Origin: Candidatus Binataceae bacterium
GTDB lineage: Bacteria > Desulfobacterota > Binatia > Binatales > Binataceae
Direction of reading: 5' to 3'
Assembly: GCA_035500095.1 (NCBI GenBank)
Contig: DATJXN010000076.1
Location: 1-32,082 of the forward strand
DNA: 32,082 nucleotides
Shown here piece after piece: positions 1 to 7,217 of this stretch. Position numbers and translations under genes: made by a program. Position 1 is the stretch's first letter; each line of letters starts with the position of its first letter. The notes beneath the pieces are model-generated. The model made no database searches, was not told where the DNA came from, and saw nothing but the letters and a program-made list of their open reading frames with translations.

Positions 1-495
1 TACAAGCCGGTGATCGCGGCGATCAACGGGTTTTGCATCGCGGGCGGGCTCGAACTGATGCAGGCGACCGATTTGCGCGTCGCCGCGGAGTCAGCGAGCT
101 TTGCGCTGCAGGAGGTCAAGTGGGCGATCATCCCGGCGGCAGGCTCGCTGGTGCGGCTGGTGCGCCAGATGCCCTACTGCAAGGCGATGGAGATTCTGCT
201 GACCGGCAATCGCATCACGGCCGCCGAGGCCTGGCGCCTCGGGCTAGTCAATTACGTCGTGCCGCAACAGGACTTGATGGCGAAGGCGGAAGAGCTAGCG
301 CGCACGATCGCGGAAAACGGCCCGCTTGCCGTGCGCGCGATCAAAGAGACCGTGGAGAAGTGCTCGGGCCTGCCGTTCGAGGCGGCGTTCAAGATCGAAA
401 ACGATGCCCAGCGCGTCATCCGCAAAACCGAAGACGCGCGCGAGGGCCCTCGCGCCTTCGTCGAAAAACGCAAGCCGAACTACAAGGGCAGATAG
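1..495 (+). CDS. Enoyl-CoA hydratase/isomerase (crotonase family), 5'-truncated
   Basis: The reading frame is open from base 1 and ends at a TAG at 493-495, so the N-terminal third of a roughly 260-residue crotonase lies outside the window. The visible part starts at the end of the conserved KPVIAAING strand. It carries AGGLEL, with the first catalytic glutamate position, and QEVKWAIIPAAGS, which matches the second glutamate-containing PE(I/V)xxG loop. The C-terminal tail (EGPRAFVEKRKPNYKGR) is typical of 2-enoyl-CoA hydratases of beta-oxidation. Both catalytic acids appear present, so hydration of an enoyl-CoA is likely; the acyl substrate cannot be deduced. It converges with the RND permease, with 23 bases between the two stop codons and no obvious terminator between them. 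Confidence 0.9.
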   Translation, partial: YKPVIAAINGFCIAGGLELMQATDLRVAAESASFALQEVKWAIIPAAGSLVRLVRQMPYCKAMEILLTGNRITAAEAWRLGLVNYVVPQQDLMAKAEELARTIAENGPLAVRAIKETVEKCSGLPFEAAFKIENDAQRVIRKTEDAREGPRAFVEKRKPNYKGR

Positions 496-518
496 CGCGG
501 GTGCGATGTCCTGGCCGC

Positions 519-3500
519 TCAGCCGCCGGCTGCGCGCTCACCCTCGGAGTCTCTGTCGCGGGGAGCAGGGCGTCCCGCGGCAGCGGTCGCCGGTTGCGAC
601 GCACCTCGATGCGCCAGGCGTTCGACTACGACGAACAGAACGGGCACCAGGAAAATTGCAAATCCGCTCGAGAACGCCATCCCGACGATCGTGACCGTGC
701 CAATCAGCCGGCGCGCCACAGCGCCCGCACCGAGCGCCGACCAGAGCGGCATCAGGCCGAAAATGAACGCGAACGAGGTCATCAGGATTGGTCTCAAGCG
801 CTGGCGCGCGCCCTTGAGCGCGGCCGCGACCACCGCCTCGCCCTGCTCGAGTTCCGCCTTAGCGAACTCGACGATCAGGATCGCGTTCTTGGCCGACAGT
901 CCGATCAGCATGATGAGACCGATCTGGGCGTAGATGTCGTTGTCGTAATGGCGCGACCACAGGCCGAAGAAGGCGCCGCAAACCGCTACCGGCACGCTCA
1001 GCAGCACGCTGAACGGCAGCGACCAGCTCTCGTACAGCGCGGCGAGAATCAGAAACACCAGGATAAGCGAGAGCGCGAACACGCCCGCGCCCCCGCCCGC
1101 CACCGCTTGCTGGTATGAAATCCCGTTCCAGGCATAGCCCATGTCGCGTGGCAGAACCTGCTCGGCCACCGCGGCGACGGCGTCCATCGCGTCGCCGGTG
1201 CTGTGGCCGGGCGCGGGCTGGGCGAAAATTTCGATGCTCCGGTACTCGTTGAAGCGGGTGGTGAATTCGGGGCCGAACGTCTTCTGCATCGTAACCAGCG
1301 TCGAAAGCGGCACCATCGTGCCCGCGCTGTTGCGCACGTAGAACTGTCCGACTTCCGTCGCCTTGGTCCGATACTGCGGCTCCGCCTCGACGAACACCTT
1401 CCACACCCGCCCGAAGCGGTTGAACTGGTTCACGTAGTAGCCGCCGAGCAGCGTCTGCAGCGCGCGATATACCTCGTCGATCGAAACTCCGAGCTTGAAC
1501 ACCTTATCCTTGTCCACCGCGGCGAAAAGCTGCGGCACCGAAGGACTGAAGGTGAAGCGCAGCCCCGCAAACTCGGGCCGCATGTGCGCCGCGGCAAGAA
1601 ATTTCTGCGTGTTGCGCCACAGATAGTCCACGTCGTGGCCGCCGCGATCCTGGATGAAGAAGTCGAGGCCGCTCGCCTGGCCGATTCCCGGAATCGCGGG
1701 CGGCTGAAACGCAAAGACCTGCGCGTCGAGCAGCCCGGCAAACTTGCGGTTGAGCGCAGCGACGATCGCATCCGACTGCAGCGCCATTGTCCTGCGTTCC
1801 GGATACGGCGTGAGCAGGCAGAAATAGACGGCGTTGCGCGGACCGGTGGTTTGCGAGAGGACGCTGAAGCCGGCGATGCCGTTGGAGTAGCGCACGCCCG
1901 GCTGCTGCTTGAGGATGCCGCCGATTTCCCGCATCACCGCCACCGTGCGCTGCAGCGAAGCGGCTTCCGGCAGTTCCACGTTGATTATGAAATAGCCCTG
2001 GTCTTCGTCAGGCAGAAACGACAGCGAAAGCGCCCTGCCGATTCCGCCCGCCAGGATCGCGAATCCCACGAGGATCGCGAGCGCGAGTGCGAACTTCCGG
2101 ATGAGCAGGCCCGAGACGCTGACGTAGCCGTTGGTCGCGCGCGCGAAGCCCGCGTTGAAGAGCGCGAATATCGTCGTCAGCGGTCCCTTTGACCGCGCGC
2201 CGCCTTTCGGGCGCAGCAGGAGCGCTCCCAGGGCCGGGCTCAGCGTCAACGCATTGAAGGCCGAGATGATGACCGAGAACGCGATGGTCAGCGCGAACTG
2301 ACGATAGAGCGAGCCGGTGATGCCCGCCATGAATGCGGTCGGAATGAAAACCGCGGACAGCACCAGTGCGATCCCGACCAGCGCGCCGCCGACCTCGTCC
2401 ATCGCTTCGAGCGCGGCGTCGCGCGGCGCCTTGCCCTGCTCGATCTTCGCCGTGATCGCCTCGACCACGACGATCGCGTCGTCCACCACCAGGCCGACCG
2501 CCAGCACCAGCCCGAGCAGCGAGAGAGTGTTGACCGAAAATCCGACCGCCGGAAAAAACATGAACGCGCCGACCAGGGACACCGGGATGGTCAGGATCGG
2601 AATCAGCGTGGCCCGCCAGTCCTGCAGAAAGATGAAGACCACCAGCACCACCAGGCCGATCGCCTCGAGCAACGTCACCACGATCTCCCGCGCCCCCTCG
2701 GTCACCGGCACCGTGGTGTCGAGCGTGAGCGTCACCGCCATGTCGCCGGGAAAGTGTCGCGCGAGCTCGGCCATCCGGGCCTTGGCGAGATTCGCGGCCG
2801 CGAGCGCGTTGGAGCCGGGATTCTGATACAGCAGGAGCAGCGAGCTCGGCGCGCCGTTCATATACGCCTGCTGGTTGTAGCTCTCGGCGCCGAGCTGGAT
2901 CCGCGCCACGTCCTTCAGCCGCACCAGCGAGCCGTCCGGGTTGGCCCGCAGGATGATGTCGCCGAACTCCTCGGCGGTCAGCAGGCGGCCCTGCGCGCGC
3001 ACGGTGACGGTAAGCTGCTGGCCGGGCGGAGCCGGCTCGCCGCCGATCGTGCCCGCCGGGTTCACCACGTTCTGGGCCAAGATGGCGTTGACGATGTCGT
3101 TGACGGTCAGCTGGAGCTTGGCCAGCGTGTCGGGCGCAACCCATATCCGCATCGCATAGTTCGCGGCGCCGAATATCTTGACCTGGCCGATGCCGGGAAT
3201 GCGCGCGAGCTCATCCTCGATATTGATCGCGGTGTAGTTTGCAAGAAACGTCTGGTCCCAGGTGTGATGCGGCGAGCTGATCGCGAACACCAGCAGCGGC
3301 AGCCCCACCGTCTGCTGGGTCGTGAGGCCATAGTTGCTGACCGCGGCGGGCAGGCTGGGGAGCGCCTGCGAGAGCCGATTCTGCACCTGCACCTGGTCGA
3401 GATCGACGTCGGTGCCGACCTCGAAGTTCGATTGCAGCGTCATCGTGCCGTCCTGGCCGTTGATCGACTGCATGTAGATCATGTTCTTCGCGCCGTTGAC

Positions 3501-3704
3501 CTGCTCCTCGATCGGAGTCGCTACCGACTGTTCCACGGTAAGCGCGTCGGCGCCGGTATAAACCGCCGTGGTCTGGATCTTGGGCGGCACGATGTCGGGA
3601 AACTGCGCGACCGGCAGCCGAAAGACCATCACGACGCCGGCGATCACAAAAAAAATGGCGATCACCATCGCCACGATCGGCCGGTTGATGAAGAATTTCG
3701 ACAT
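519..3704 (-). CDS. RND efflux pump inner-membrane permease (HAE1/AcrB family)
   Basis: This 1061-residue protein has the full length and layout of hydrophobe/amphiphile RND exporters: an N-terminal membrane helix (FFINRPIVAMVIAI), a large periplasmic porter loop, a central membrane block, a second porter loop and a C-terminal membrane block. The proton relay is intact: Asp408-Asp409 lie in LVVDDAIVVVEA and a lysine in GLSAKNAILIVE, as in AcrB. It should export hydrophobic or amphiphilic compounds with proton import, as a trimer with the adaptor encoded just upstream. The adaptor stop and this ATG are 5 bases apart, so they form one operon. No TolC-type outer-membrane channel gene is present; the channel must be encoded elsewhere. 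Substrate is unknown. The C-terminal tail is Ala/Arg/Pro-rich and unremarkable. Confidence 0.97.
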   Translation of the reverse strand: MSKFFINRPIVAMVIAIFFVIAGVVMVFRLPVAQFPDIVPPKIQTTAVYTGADALTVEQSVATPIEEQVNGAKNMIYMQSINGQDGTMTLQSNFEVGTDVDLDQVQVQNRLSQALPSLPAAVSNYGLTTQQTVGLPLLVFAISSPHHTWDQTFLANYTAINIEDELARIPGIGQVKIFGAANYAMRIWVAPDTLAKLQLTVNDIVNAILAQNVVNPAGTIGGEPAPPGQQLTVTVRAQGRLLTAEEFGDIILRANPDGSLVRLKDVARIQLGAESYNQQAYMNGAPSSLLLLYQNPGSNALAAANLAKARMAELARHFPGDMAVTLTLDTTVPVTEGAREIVVTLLEAIGLVVLVVFIFLQDWRATLIPILTIPVSLVGAFMFFPAVGFSVNTLSLLGLVLAVGLVVDDAIVVVEAITAKIEQGKAPRDAALEAMDEVGGALVGIALVLSAVFIPTAFMAGITGSLYRQFALTIAFSVIISAFNALTLSPALGALLLRPKGGARSKGPLTTIFALFNAGFARATNGYVSVSGLLIRKFALALAILVGFAILAGGIGRALSLSFLPDEDQGYFIINVELPEAASLQRTVAVMREIGGILKQQPGVRYSNGIAGFSVLSQTTGPRNAVYFCLLTPYPERRTMALQSDAIVAALNRKFAGLLDAQVFAFQPPAIPGIGQASGLDFFIQDRGGHDVDYLWRNTQKFLAAAHMRPEFAGLRFTFSPSVPQLFAAVDKDKVFKLGVSIDEVYRALQTLLGGYYVNQFNRFGRVWKVFVEAEPQYRTKATEVGQFYVRNSAGTMVPLSTLVTMQKTFGPEFTTRFNEYRSIEIFAQPAPGHSTGDAMDAVAAVAEQVLPRDMGYAWNGISYQQAVAGGGAGVFALSLILVFLILAALYESWSLPFSVLLSVPVAVCGAFFGLWSRHYDNDIYAQIGLIMLIGLSAKNAILIVEFAKAELEQGEAVVAAALKGARQRLRPILMTSFAFIFGLMPLWSALGAGAVARRLIGTVTIVGMAFSSGFAIFLVPVLFVVVERLAHRGASQPATAAAGRPAPRDRDSEGERAAGG

Positions 3705-3709
3705 CGCGG

Positions 3710-4963
3710 CTAACTCTTGCCCGGCGGGCTTGCCGGTTGCGCGGGTGCCGCGGATTCTCCCGGGGGGAAAGCGGGAGCGCCCGCGGCATCGGGCTCAGCC
3801 GGCGCCAGCCGCGGCGTCACTTCCATCCCGTCGGAGACCTTCTGCAGGCCCTCGACGATCACCCGGTCGCCGGGTTTCACGCCGTCCTTGATGATCCTGA
3901 GTTCGCCGGCCTCCTTGCCGATCTTGACCGTGCGCAGGTTCACGCGGTTAGCGGGACCGACGACTGCGACCTGCATCTGCCCCTGGGTCTCGATGACCGC
4001 GCTCTGAGGAACGAGCAGCGCGCCGCGCTCGGTATCGGCGGCAACGCGGATCTTCGCGTACAACCCCGGGCGGAGGATGTATTCGGGGTTCGGGAATATG
4101 CCCTGGATCTCGATCGTGCCGGTCTGCACGTTGACCTGGCGGTTGGCGACGTAAAAGTGCCCCGGATAAGTGTAGGGCTTGCCATTGGCCAGGATCATCT
4201 GCAGCGTGGGCTCGTTCTTGCGCACGCCGTTCTCTTCGTGCAGCTTGATGCGTTCGGCGAAATGCAGGTACTCGCGCTCGCTTATCGGGAAGGTGACCTT
4301 GATTGGATCGAGTTGCGAGACCGTGGTCAGCAGCGTGGTCGGGCCTACCAGGTCGCCGACCTGACCCTTCGCGATTCCGGCCACGCCCTCGATCGGCGAG
4401 GTCACGCGCGTCCATTGCAGGTTGAGCTTCGCCGCCTCGACCGCCGCCTGCGCCGCCTGCACCTGGGCGGCGCTCGCGCGGGTGGTCTGCGTCTGCGTGT
4501 CGAATTCCTGGCGCGAGATCACCGCCGCCTTGTACAGCGTGGTGTAGCGAATCAGATCCTGTTGGTGCCGCTTGAGCTCCGCCTGCACCTGCGCGAGATT
4601 GCCGAGCGCCTGATCCAGCGCGGCCTTGTATTCGCGATCGTCGATCTGAAAGAGCAGCTCGCCTGAGGTCACATGGTCGCCGTCCTTGTAGTTCTGCTTC
4701 AGCAGGTAACCGGAGATCTTCGGATGGATCTGGGCGTTGACGAATCCTTCGGTCGTGCCGACCCATTCCGAGTAAAGCGGCACATCCTTCTGGATGACTT
4801 GCGCGACCACGACTGCGGGCGGCGGCGGTGGCGTAGCCATGGACGCCGCCTTTCTACAGGCAGGGGCGGCAAGCATCAGCGCCACCATCATAACGACGGC
4901 CAAAGCGGGCGGCACCAGGCGAGAAAGGCCTCGCGTCATCTCGCGATTCGAGCGTACCGTCAT
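3710..4963 (-). CDS. RND efflux pump periplasmic adaptor lipoprotein (AcrA/MexA family)
   Basis: Membrane-fusion protein that links the RND permease to an outer-membrane channel. From the ATG at 4963 it is 417 residues. It begins with a hydrophobic signal ending in a lipobox (LMLAAPAC), then a short Ala/Pro linker, and a lipoyl-like half (GYLLKQNYKDGDHVTSGE). A long alpha-hairpin rich in Gln and Ala (ALDQALGNLAQVQAELKR onward) follows, then the second lipoyl half (TSPIEGVAGIAKGQVG), a beta-barrel and a membrane-proximal domain. The tail is Pro/Ala-rich. The open frame runs upstream to 5101, but that extension is polar, placing the signal peptide internally, so I reject it; the ATG at 4939 is an alternative. 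No start has a strong Shine-Dalgarno. First gene of the pump operon, divergent from the PDZ-protein gene. Confidence 0.95.
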   Translation of the reverse strand: MTVRSNREMTRGLSRLVPPALAVVMMVALMLAAPACRKAASMATPPPPPAVVVAQVIQKDVPLYSEWVGTTEGFVNAQIHPKISGYLLKQNYKDGDHVTSGELLFQIDDREYKAALDQALGNLAQVQAELKRHQQDLIRYTTLYKAAVISRQEFDTQTQTTRASAAQVQAAQAAVEAAKLNLQWTRVTSPIEGVAGIAKGQVGDLVGPTTLLTTVSQLDPIKVTFPISEREYLHFAERIKLHEENGVRKNEPTLQMILANGKPYTYPGHFYVANRQVNVQTGTIEIQGIFPNPEYILRPGLYAKIRVAADTERGALLVPQSAVIETQGQMQVAVVGPANRVNLRTVKIGKEAGELRIIKDGVKPGDRVIVEGLQKVSDGMEVTPRLAPAEPDAAGAPAFPPGESAAPAQPASPPGKS

Positions 4964-5122
4964 TGGACCATCGATTATGCTAGAATGAAGGGACGCAGGC
5001 GAGAATTGGACCGTCGTACGCCGATGCTCGCTTGCATCTCGCGCGTCGATCGGCCGATGCTCGAGCTTCGTCTCGTCTGCTTGCGGCCTGCTTAGGGACA
5101 AAAACCCCGCTATATTTTCAGT

Positions 5123-5134
5123 CGCATAGATGCG
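5123..5134. promoter_or_regulatory. Short inverted repeat between divergent genes
   Basis: CGCAT-AG-ATGCG is a perfect 12-base palindrome in the 200-base region between the divergent pump adaptor and the PDZ-protein gene. An A/T-rich TATATT lies just before it (5111-5116) and could be a -10 element for the rightward gene, but no good -35 is found at 16-18 bases. Whether a regulator binds here is unknown. No regulator gene adjoins the pump; the nearest, a TetR at 6514-7125, seems to belong to another operon. Confidence 0.25.
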
Positions 5135-5163
5135 AATCTTAATTTGTAGAGGTTCGCGAGCGC

Positions 5164-5766
5164 GTGAATCGACGCTTTAAAACGACAATCCGCCGCAAGT
5201 TCGCTCTCCTGGCGATCGCGGCGCTTCTATTGGGAAACTGCGCCGCAAGCGCAGCCCCGGGCGACGAGGTTTCCGGAAAGGGTGTCGGCTCCGCCAACGA
5301 CTATGTAACGGATTCTTCAGATTCCGCAGGCGCGTACGAGATAGGGCTGCTCGGCATCGAGGTCAACGACGGCGCGGCGCGGCTTAAAGACGGCCATCCC
5401 GTAAGCGGCGTCGAAATAATCAAAATAGTTCCAAAGAGCGCCGCGGCGGCAGCCGGATTGCACGGCCGCCACGAGGTGGCCCAGGCTGCCCTCACCATCG
5501 GCCTTCTCGCAGGAGCGGTATTTTTTCCGCCGGCGATGTTGGGAATGATGGCGCTGCAGCAGAGCGGATTCGGCTCTTCACACGAACTTATCATCGCTGT
5601 GGACGGGCAGCGCACGCGCGATGTCACCGACCTCGGGGATGTTCTGACAAAGGCCCAGGCGGGTGAGATCGTGTATCTGACGGTGGTCAGCGGCGGCCAG
5701 CGCGAACAGATCCCGGTGGAATTGCCGGTCGGCCAGATTCCGGTGCAGGCGAAAGCCGACCACTAA
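5164..5766 (+). CDS. Exported PDZ-domain protein with hydrophobic insertion
   Basis: A 200-residue protein starting with GTG. Residues 1-31 form a signal peptide (basic RRFKTTIRRK, then LLAIAALLLG). C26 in LLGNC could be a lipidated cysteine; alternatively signal peptidase I cuts after ASA near residue 30. The remainder is one PDZ fold in two pieces: residues 60-101 (GLLGIEVN, then VPKSAAAAAGLHG) and residues 139-188 (SHELIIAVDGQRT to EQIPVELP). The pieces are separated by about 35 residues containing a hydrophobic stretch with a PP turn (LLAGAVFFPPAMLGMMAL). PDZ domains bind C-terminal peptides, usually in periplasmic quality control, but no protease domain is present, so this is a binding or scaffold protein at most. 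Its partner is unknown. Transcribed away from the RND pump genes. Confidence 0.75.
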   Translation: MNRRFKTTIRRKFALLAIAALLLGNCAASAAPGDEVSGKGVGSANDYVTDSSDSAGAYEIGLLGIEVNDGAARLKDGHPVSGVEIIKIVPKSAAAAAGLHGRHEVAQAALTIGLLAGAVFFPPAMLGMMALQQSGFGSSHELIIAVDGQRTRDVTDLGDVLTKAQAGEIVYLTVVSGGQREQIPVELPVGQIPVQAKADH

Positions 5767-5807
5767 GGTCACTGTCGGCTCCGGGAGCGATGGCGACGTA
5801 AGGGGCT

Positions 5808-5874
5808 GCGAGGAGACGGTCCGGCGTGTCTCGCCGTCGTGTCCCGCATCGATGCCTCGCGTTGGTCTCCTCGC
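5808..5874 (+). other. Long-range inverted repeat in the leader of the rhodanese gene
   Basis: GCGAGGAGAC at 5808-5817 and its exact reverse complement GTCTCCTCGC at 5865-5874 flank 47 bases that hold further short complementary arms (GACGG/CCGTC). If transcribed, the 140-base gap before the rhodanese gene could fold into a branched hairpin ending about 33 bases before the ATG. There is no T-run behind it, so it does not look like a terminator. Role unknown. Confidence 0.3.
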
Positions 5875-5907
5875 TAGTGCTAGTAAAAAGATCGCGGAGG
5901 ATTCGCG

Positions 5908-6321
5908 ATGGCACTGAAGCTGAAAAAAACCGTCAAGCAACTGTGCGAAGAGGCTGAAAAAGAGATCCAGACCATAACGCCGCAGGAGGCGATCAAGCTC
6001 AAGGACGACCCCAACGTCCTGCTGGTCGATATCCGCGACATCCGCGAACTCCAGCGCGACGGCCGCGTGCCCGACGCGCTCCACGCTCCGCGCGGGATGC
6101 TCGAGTTCTGGGTCGATCCCGAGAGCCCCTACTACAAGGCCGTGTTCGGTTCGGGCAAACGCTTCGTGTTCTTCTGCGCCGGCGGATTGCGCTCGGCGCT
6201 GGCCACGCAGGCGGTGCAGCGGATGGGGCTCGAGCCGGTATGTCACATCCGCGGCGGTTTTCGCGCATGGAAAGAGAGCGGCGGCGCGGTCGAGCCGATG
6301 CCCGAAAAGAAACCGGCGTAG
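5908..6321 (+). CDS. Single-domain rhodanese-like sulfurtransferase
   Basis: A cytoplasmic 137-residue protein; no signal peptide. GGAGG at 5897-5901 sits 6 bases before the ATG. The rhodanese domain spans roughly residues 22-128: a first strand and DIRDIRELQRDG motif (CH2A-like), then FVFFCAGGLRSALA with Cys90 as the persulfide-carrying residue and a six-residue active loop CAGGLR, then the HIRGGFRAWKESGG C-terminal motif. The six-residue loop is the sulfurtransferase rather than the Cdc25-phosphatase form. It would transfer sulfane sulfur, for example thiosulfate or persulfide to cyanide or a protein thiol; the physiological acceptor is unknown. The N-terminal 20 residues are Lys-rich and amphipathic. 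It stands 141 bases after the PDZ gene and 86 bases before a membrane miniprotein gene. Confidence 0.9.
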   Translation: MALKLKKTVKQLCEEAEKEIQTITPQEAIKLKDDPNVLLVDIRDIRELQRDGRVPDALHAPRGMLEFWVDPESPYYKAVFGSGKRFVFFCAGGLRSALATQAVQRMGLEPVCHIRGGFRAWKESGGAVEPMPEKKPA

Positions 6322-6407
6322 CGCCGGCGGCCGGCGCTCATTTAACTTGACCGAGCGCCGTGATAATTGACTAAGGATCAGTTCGACGAGGAACGGGAAT
6401 AAATCAA

Positions 6408-6500
6408 ATGGCGAGTCCGACCAATTGGCTGCTGTTCGAGATGGGATTTCTGGCTGTGATCGGAGTGATCGCGTTCCTGGTGATCCGCGCCTCCAAATAG
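6408..6500 (+). CDS. Membrane miniprotein, 30 residues (hypothetical)
   Basis: A short open frame, ATG at 6408 to TAG at 6498-6500. It encodes MASPTNWLLFEMGFLAV, then IGVIAFLVIRASK. About 20 consecutive residues are hydrophobic, with a short N-terminal segment and a positively charged end (RASK), as expected of a single-pass inner-membrane peptide with a cytoplasmic C-terminus. Purine-rich sequence precedes the start (GAGGAACGGGA at 6388-6398). I do not recognise a family. It may be co-transcribed with the rhodanese, whose stop is 86 bases upstream, and it ends 13 bases before the convergent TetR stop. Length alone makes chance possible, but the start signal and composition support a real gene. 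Confidence 0.5.
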   Translation: MASPTNWLLFEMGFLAVIGVIAFLVIRASK

Positions 6501-6513
6501 GCGCCGAGACGGC

Positions 6514-7125
6514 TTACGCCCGGGCTCGATCGAGCCCGCGGCGCAGCAGATCGATCATCCGATGCGCGATGACTGCCGGCGGGTCGCCGCCGGGGTGATA
6601 CCAGACGTGCGACCAGTTGAGCCCACCCATCAACAGCAGCCGCAGGTAGCGGCGGTCTGCGGAATCGGGCAGTTCCAGGGCGCCGATCAGTTCGCGAAAG
6701 CGCGCCTCGTAGCGATCGCGTAGCTCAAGCAGCCGCTCGGCCACCTTGCCGCCCTCGGGCGGCAACACCCTGATCATCACCTGCGTGTAGTCGCTGAGTT
6801 CGAGCAGGGCTTCGAGGTGCGCCGCGCATCCGGCCTCCAGCCGCTCCCACGGCGTATTCTGGGCGGCGACCGCCGCGTCGACCTGCTCCGCGATATGCCG
6901 CAGCCCTTCTTCGTAAACCGCAAGAAGCAGCTCTTCCTTTGATGGGAAGTGGTAATAGATCGAGCCCGAGAGCATCCCGACTTCGTGCGCGATGTCGCGC
7001 ATTGAGGTGACGTGATAGCCGCGCTCGCGAAACAGTCGCGCGGCTACGTCGAGCAGTTGTTGGCGACGGTTGTCCTGGCGCGGAGCGCGGACCGCTATTC
7101 CGCTGTCGGGAGTCGATGCGCTCAT
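6514..7125 (-). CDS. TetR/AcrR-family transcriptional regulator
   Basis: A 203-residue DNA-binding repressor. Residues about 19-65 form the TetR helix-turn-helix (LLDVAARLFRERGYHVTSMRDIA, then GSIYYHFPSKEELLLAVYEE). The C-terminal ligand domain has GGLNWSHVWYHPGGDPP, a signature I associate with TetR_C_33-type regulators such as FadR- and KstR2-like proteins that sense acyl-CoAs; ligand assignment is inference. A TTG immediately before the ATG (7128) is less likely as start. The gene lies 92 bases downstream of the diiron-protein gene on the same strand, and probably is transcribed with it from the promoter at 8316-8344, whose start site is covered by an operator-like inverted repeat. This suggests negative autoregulation. 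Confidence 0.93.
   Translation of the reverse strand: MSASTPDSGIAVRAPRQDNRRQQLLDVAARLFRERGYHVTSMRDIAHEVGMLSGSIYYHFPSKEELLLAVYEEGLRHIAEQVDAAVAAQNTPWERLEAGCAAHLEALLELSDYTQVMIRVLPPEGGKVAERLLELRDRYEARFRELIGALELPDSADRRYLRLLLMGGLNWSHVWYHPGGDPPAVIAHRMIDLLRRGLDRARA
6521..6538. terminator. Possible bidirectional hairpin at convergent gene ends
   Basis: CGGGCTC-GATC-GAGCCCG is a perfect 18-base palindrome inside the last codons of the TetR gene and 20 bases past the stop of the convergent miniprotein gene. It would form a stable 7-base-pair hairpin in either transcript. No T-run follows on either side, so intrinsic termination is uncertain; coding constraint alone could explain it. Confidence 0.3.
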
Positions 7126-7217
7126 CAATCGTTTATCGCTGCGACCGCGCCGTATCCTTTACCGGCGGTTCGCGCGCGGCTTCTTGCCCGCAGCGGTCGT
7201 CGCGCCCGCCCGTCGGC

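Noticed and set aside
33..1118. 361-codon plus-strand frame crossing the crotonase end and the permease gene
   Set aside because: It opposes the conserved RND permease and overlaps the crotonase in another frame; its Arg/Gln/His-rich composition is typical of antisense frames in GC-rich DNA.
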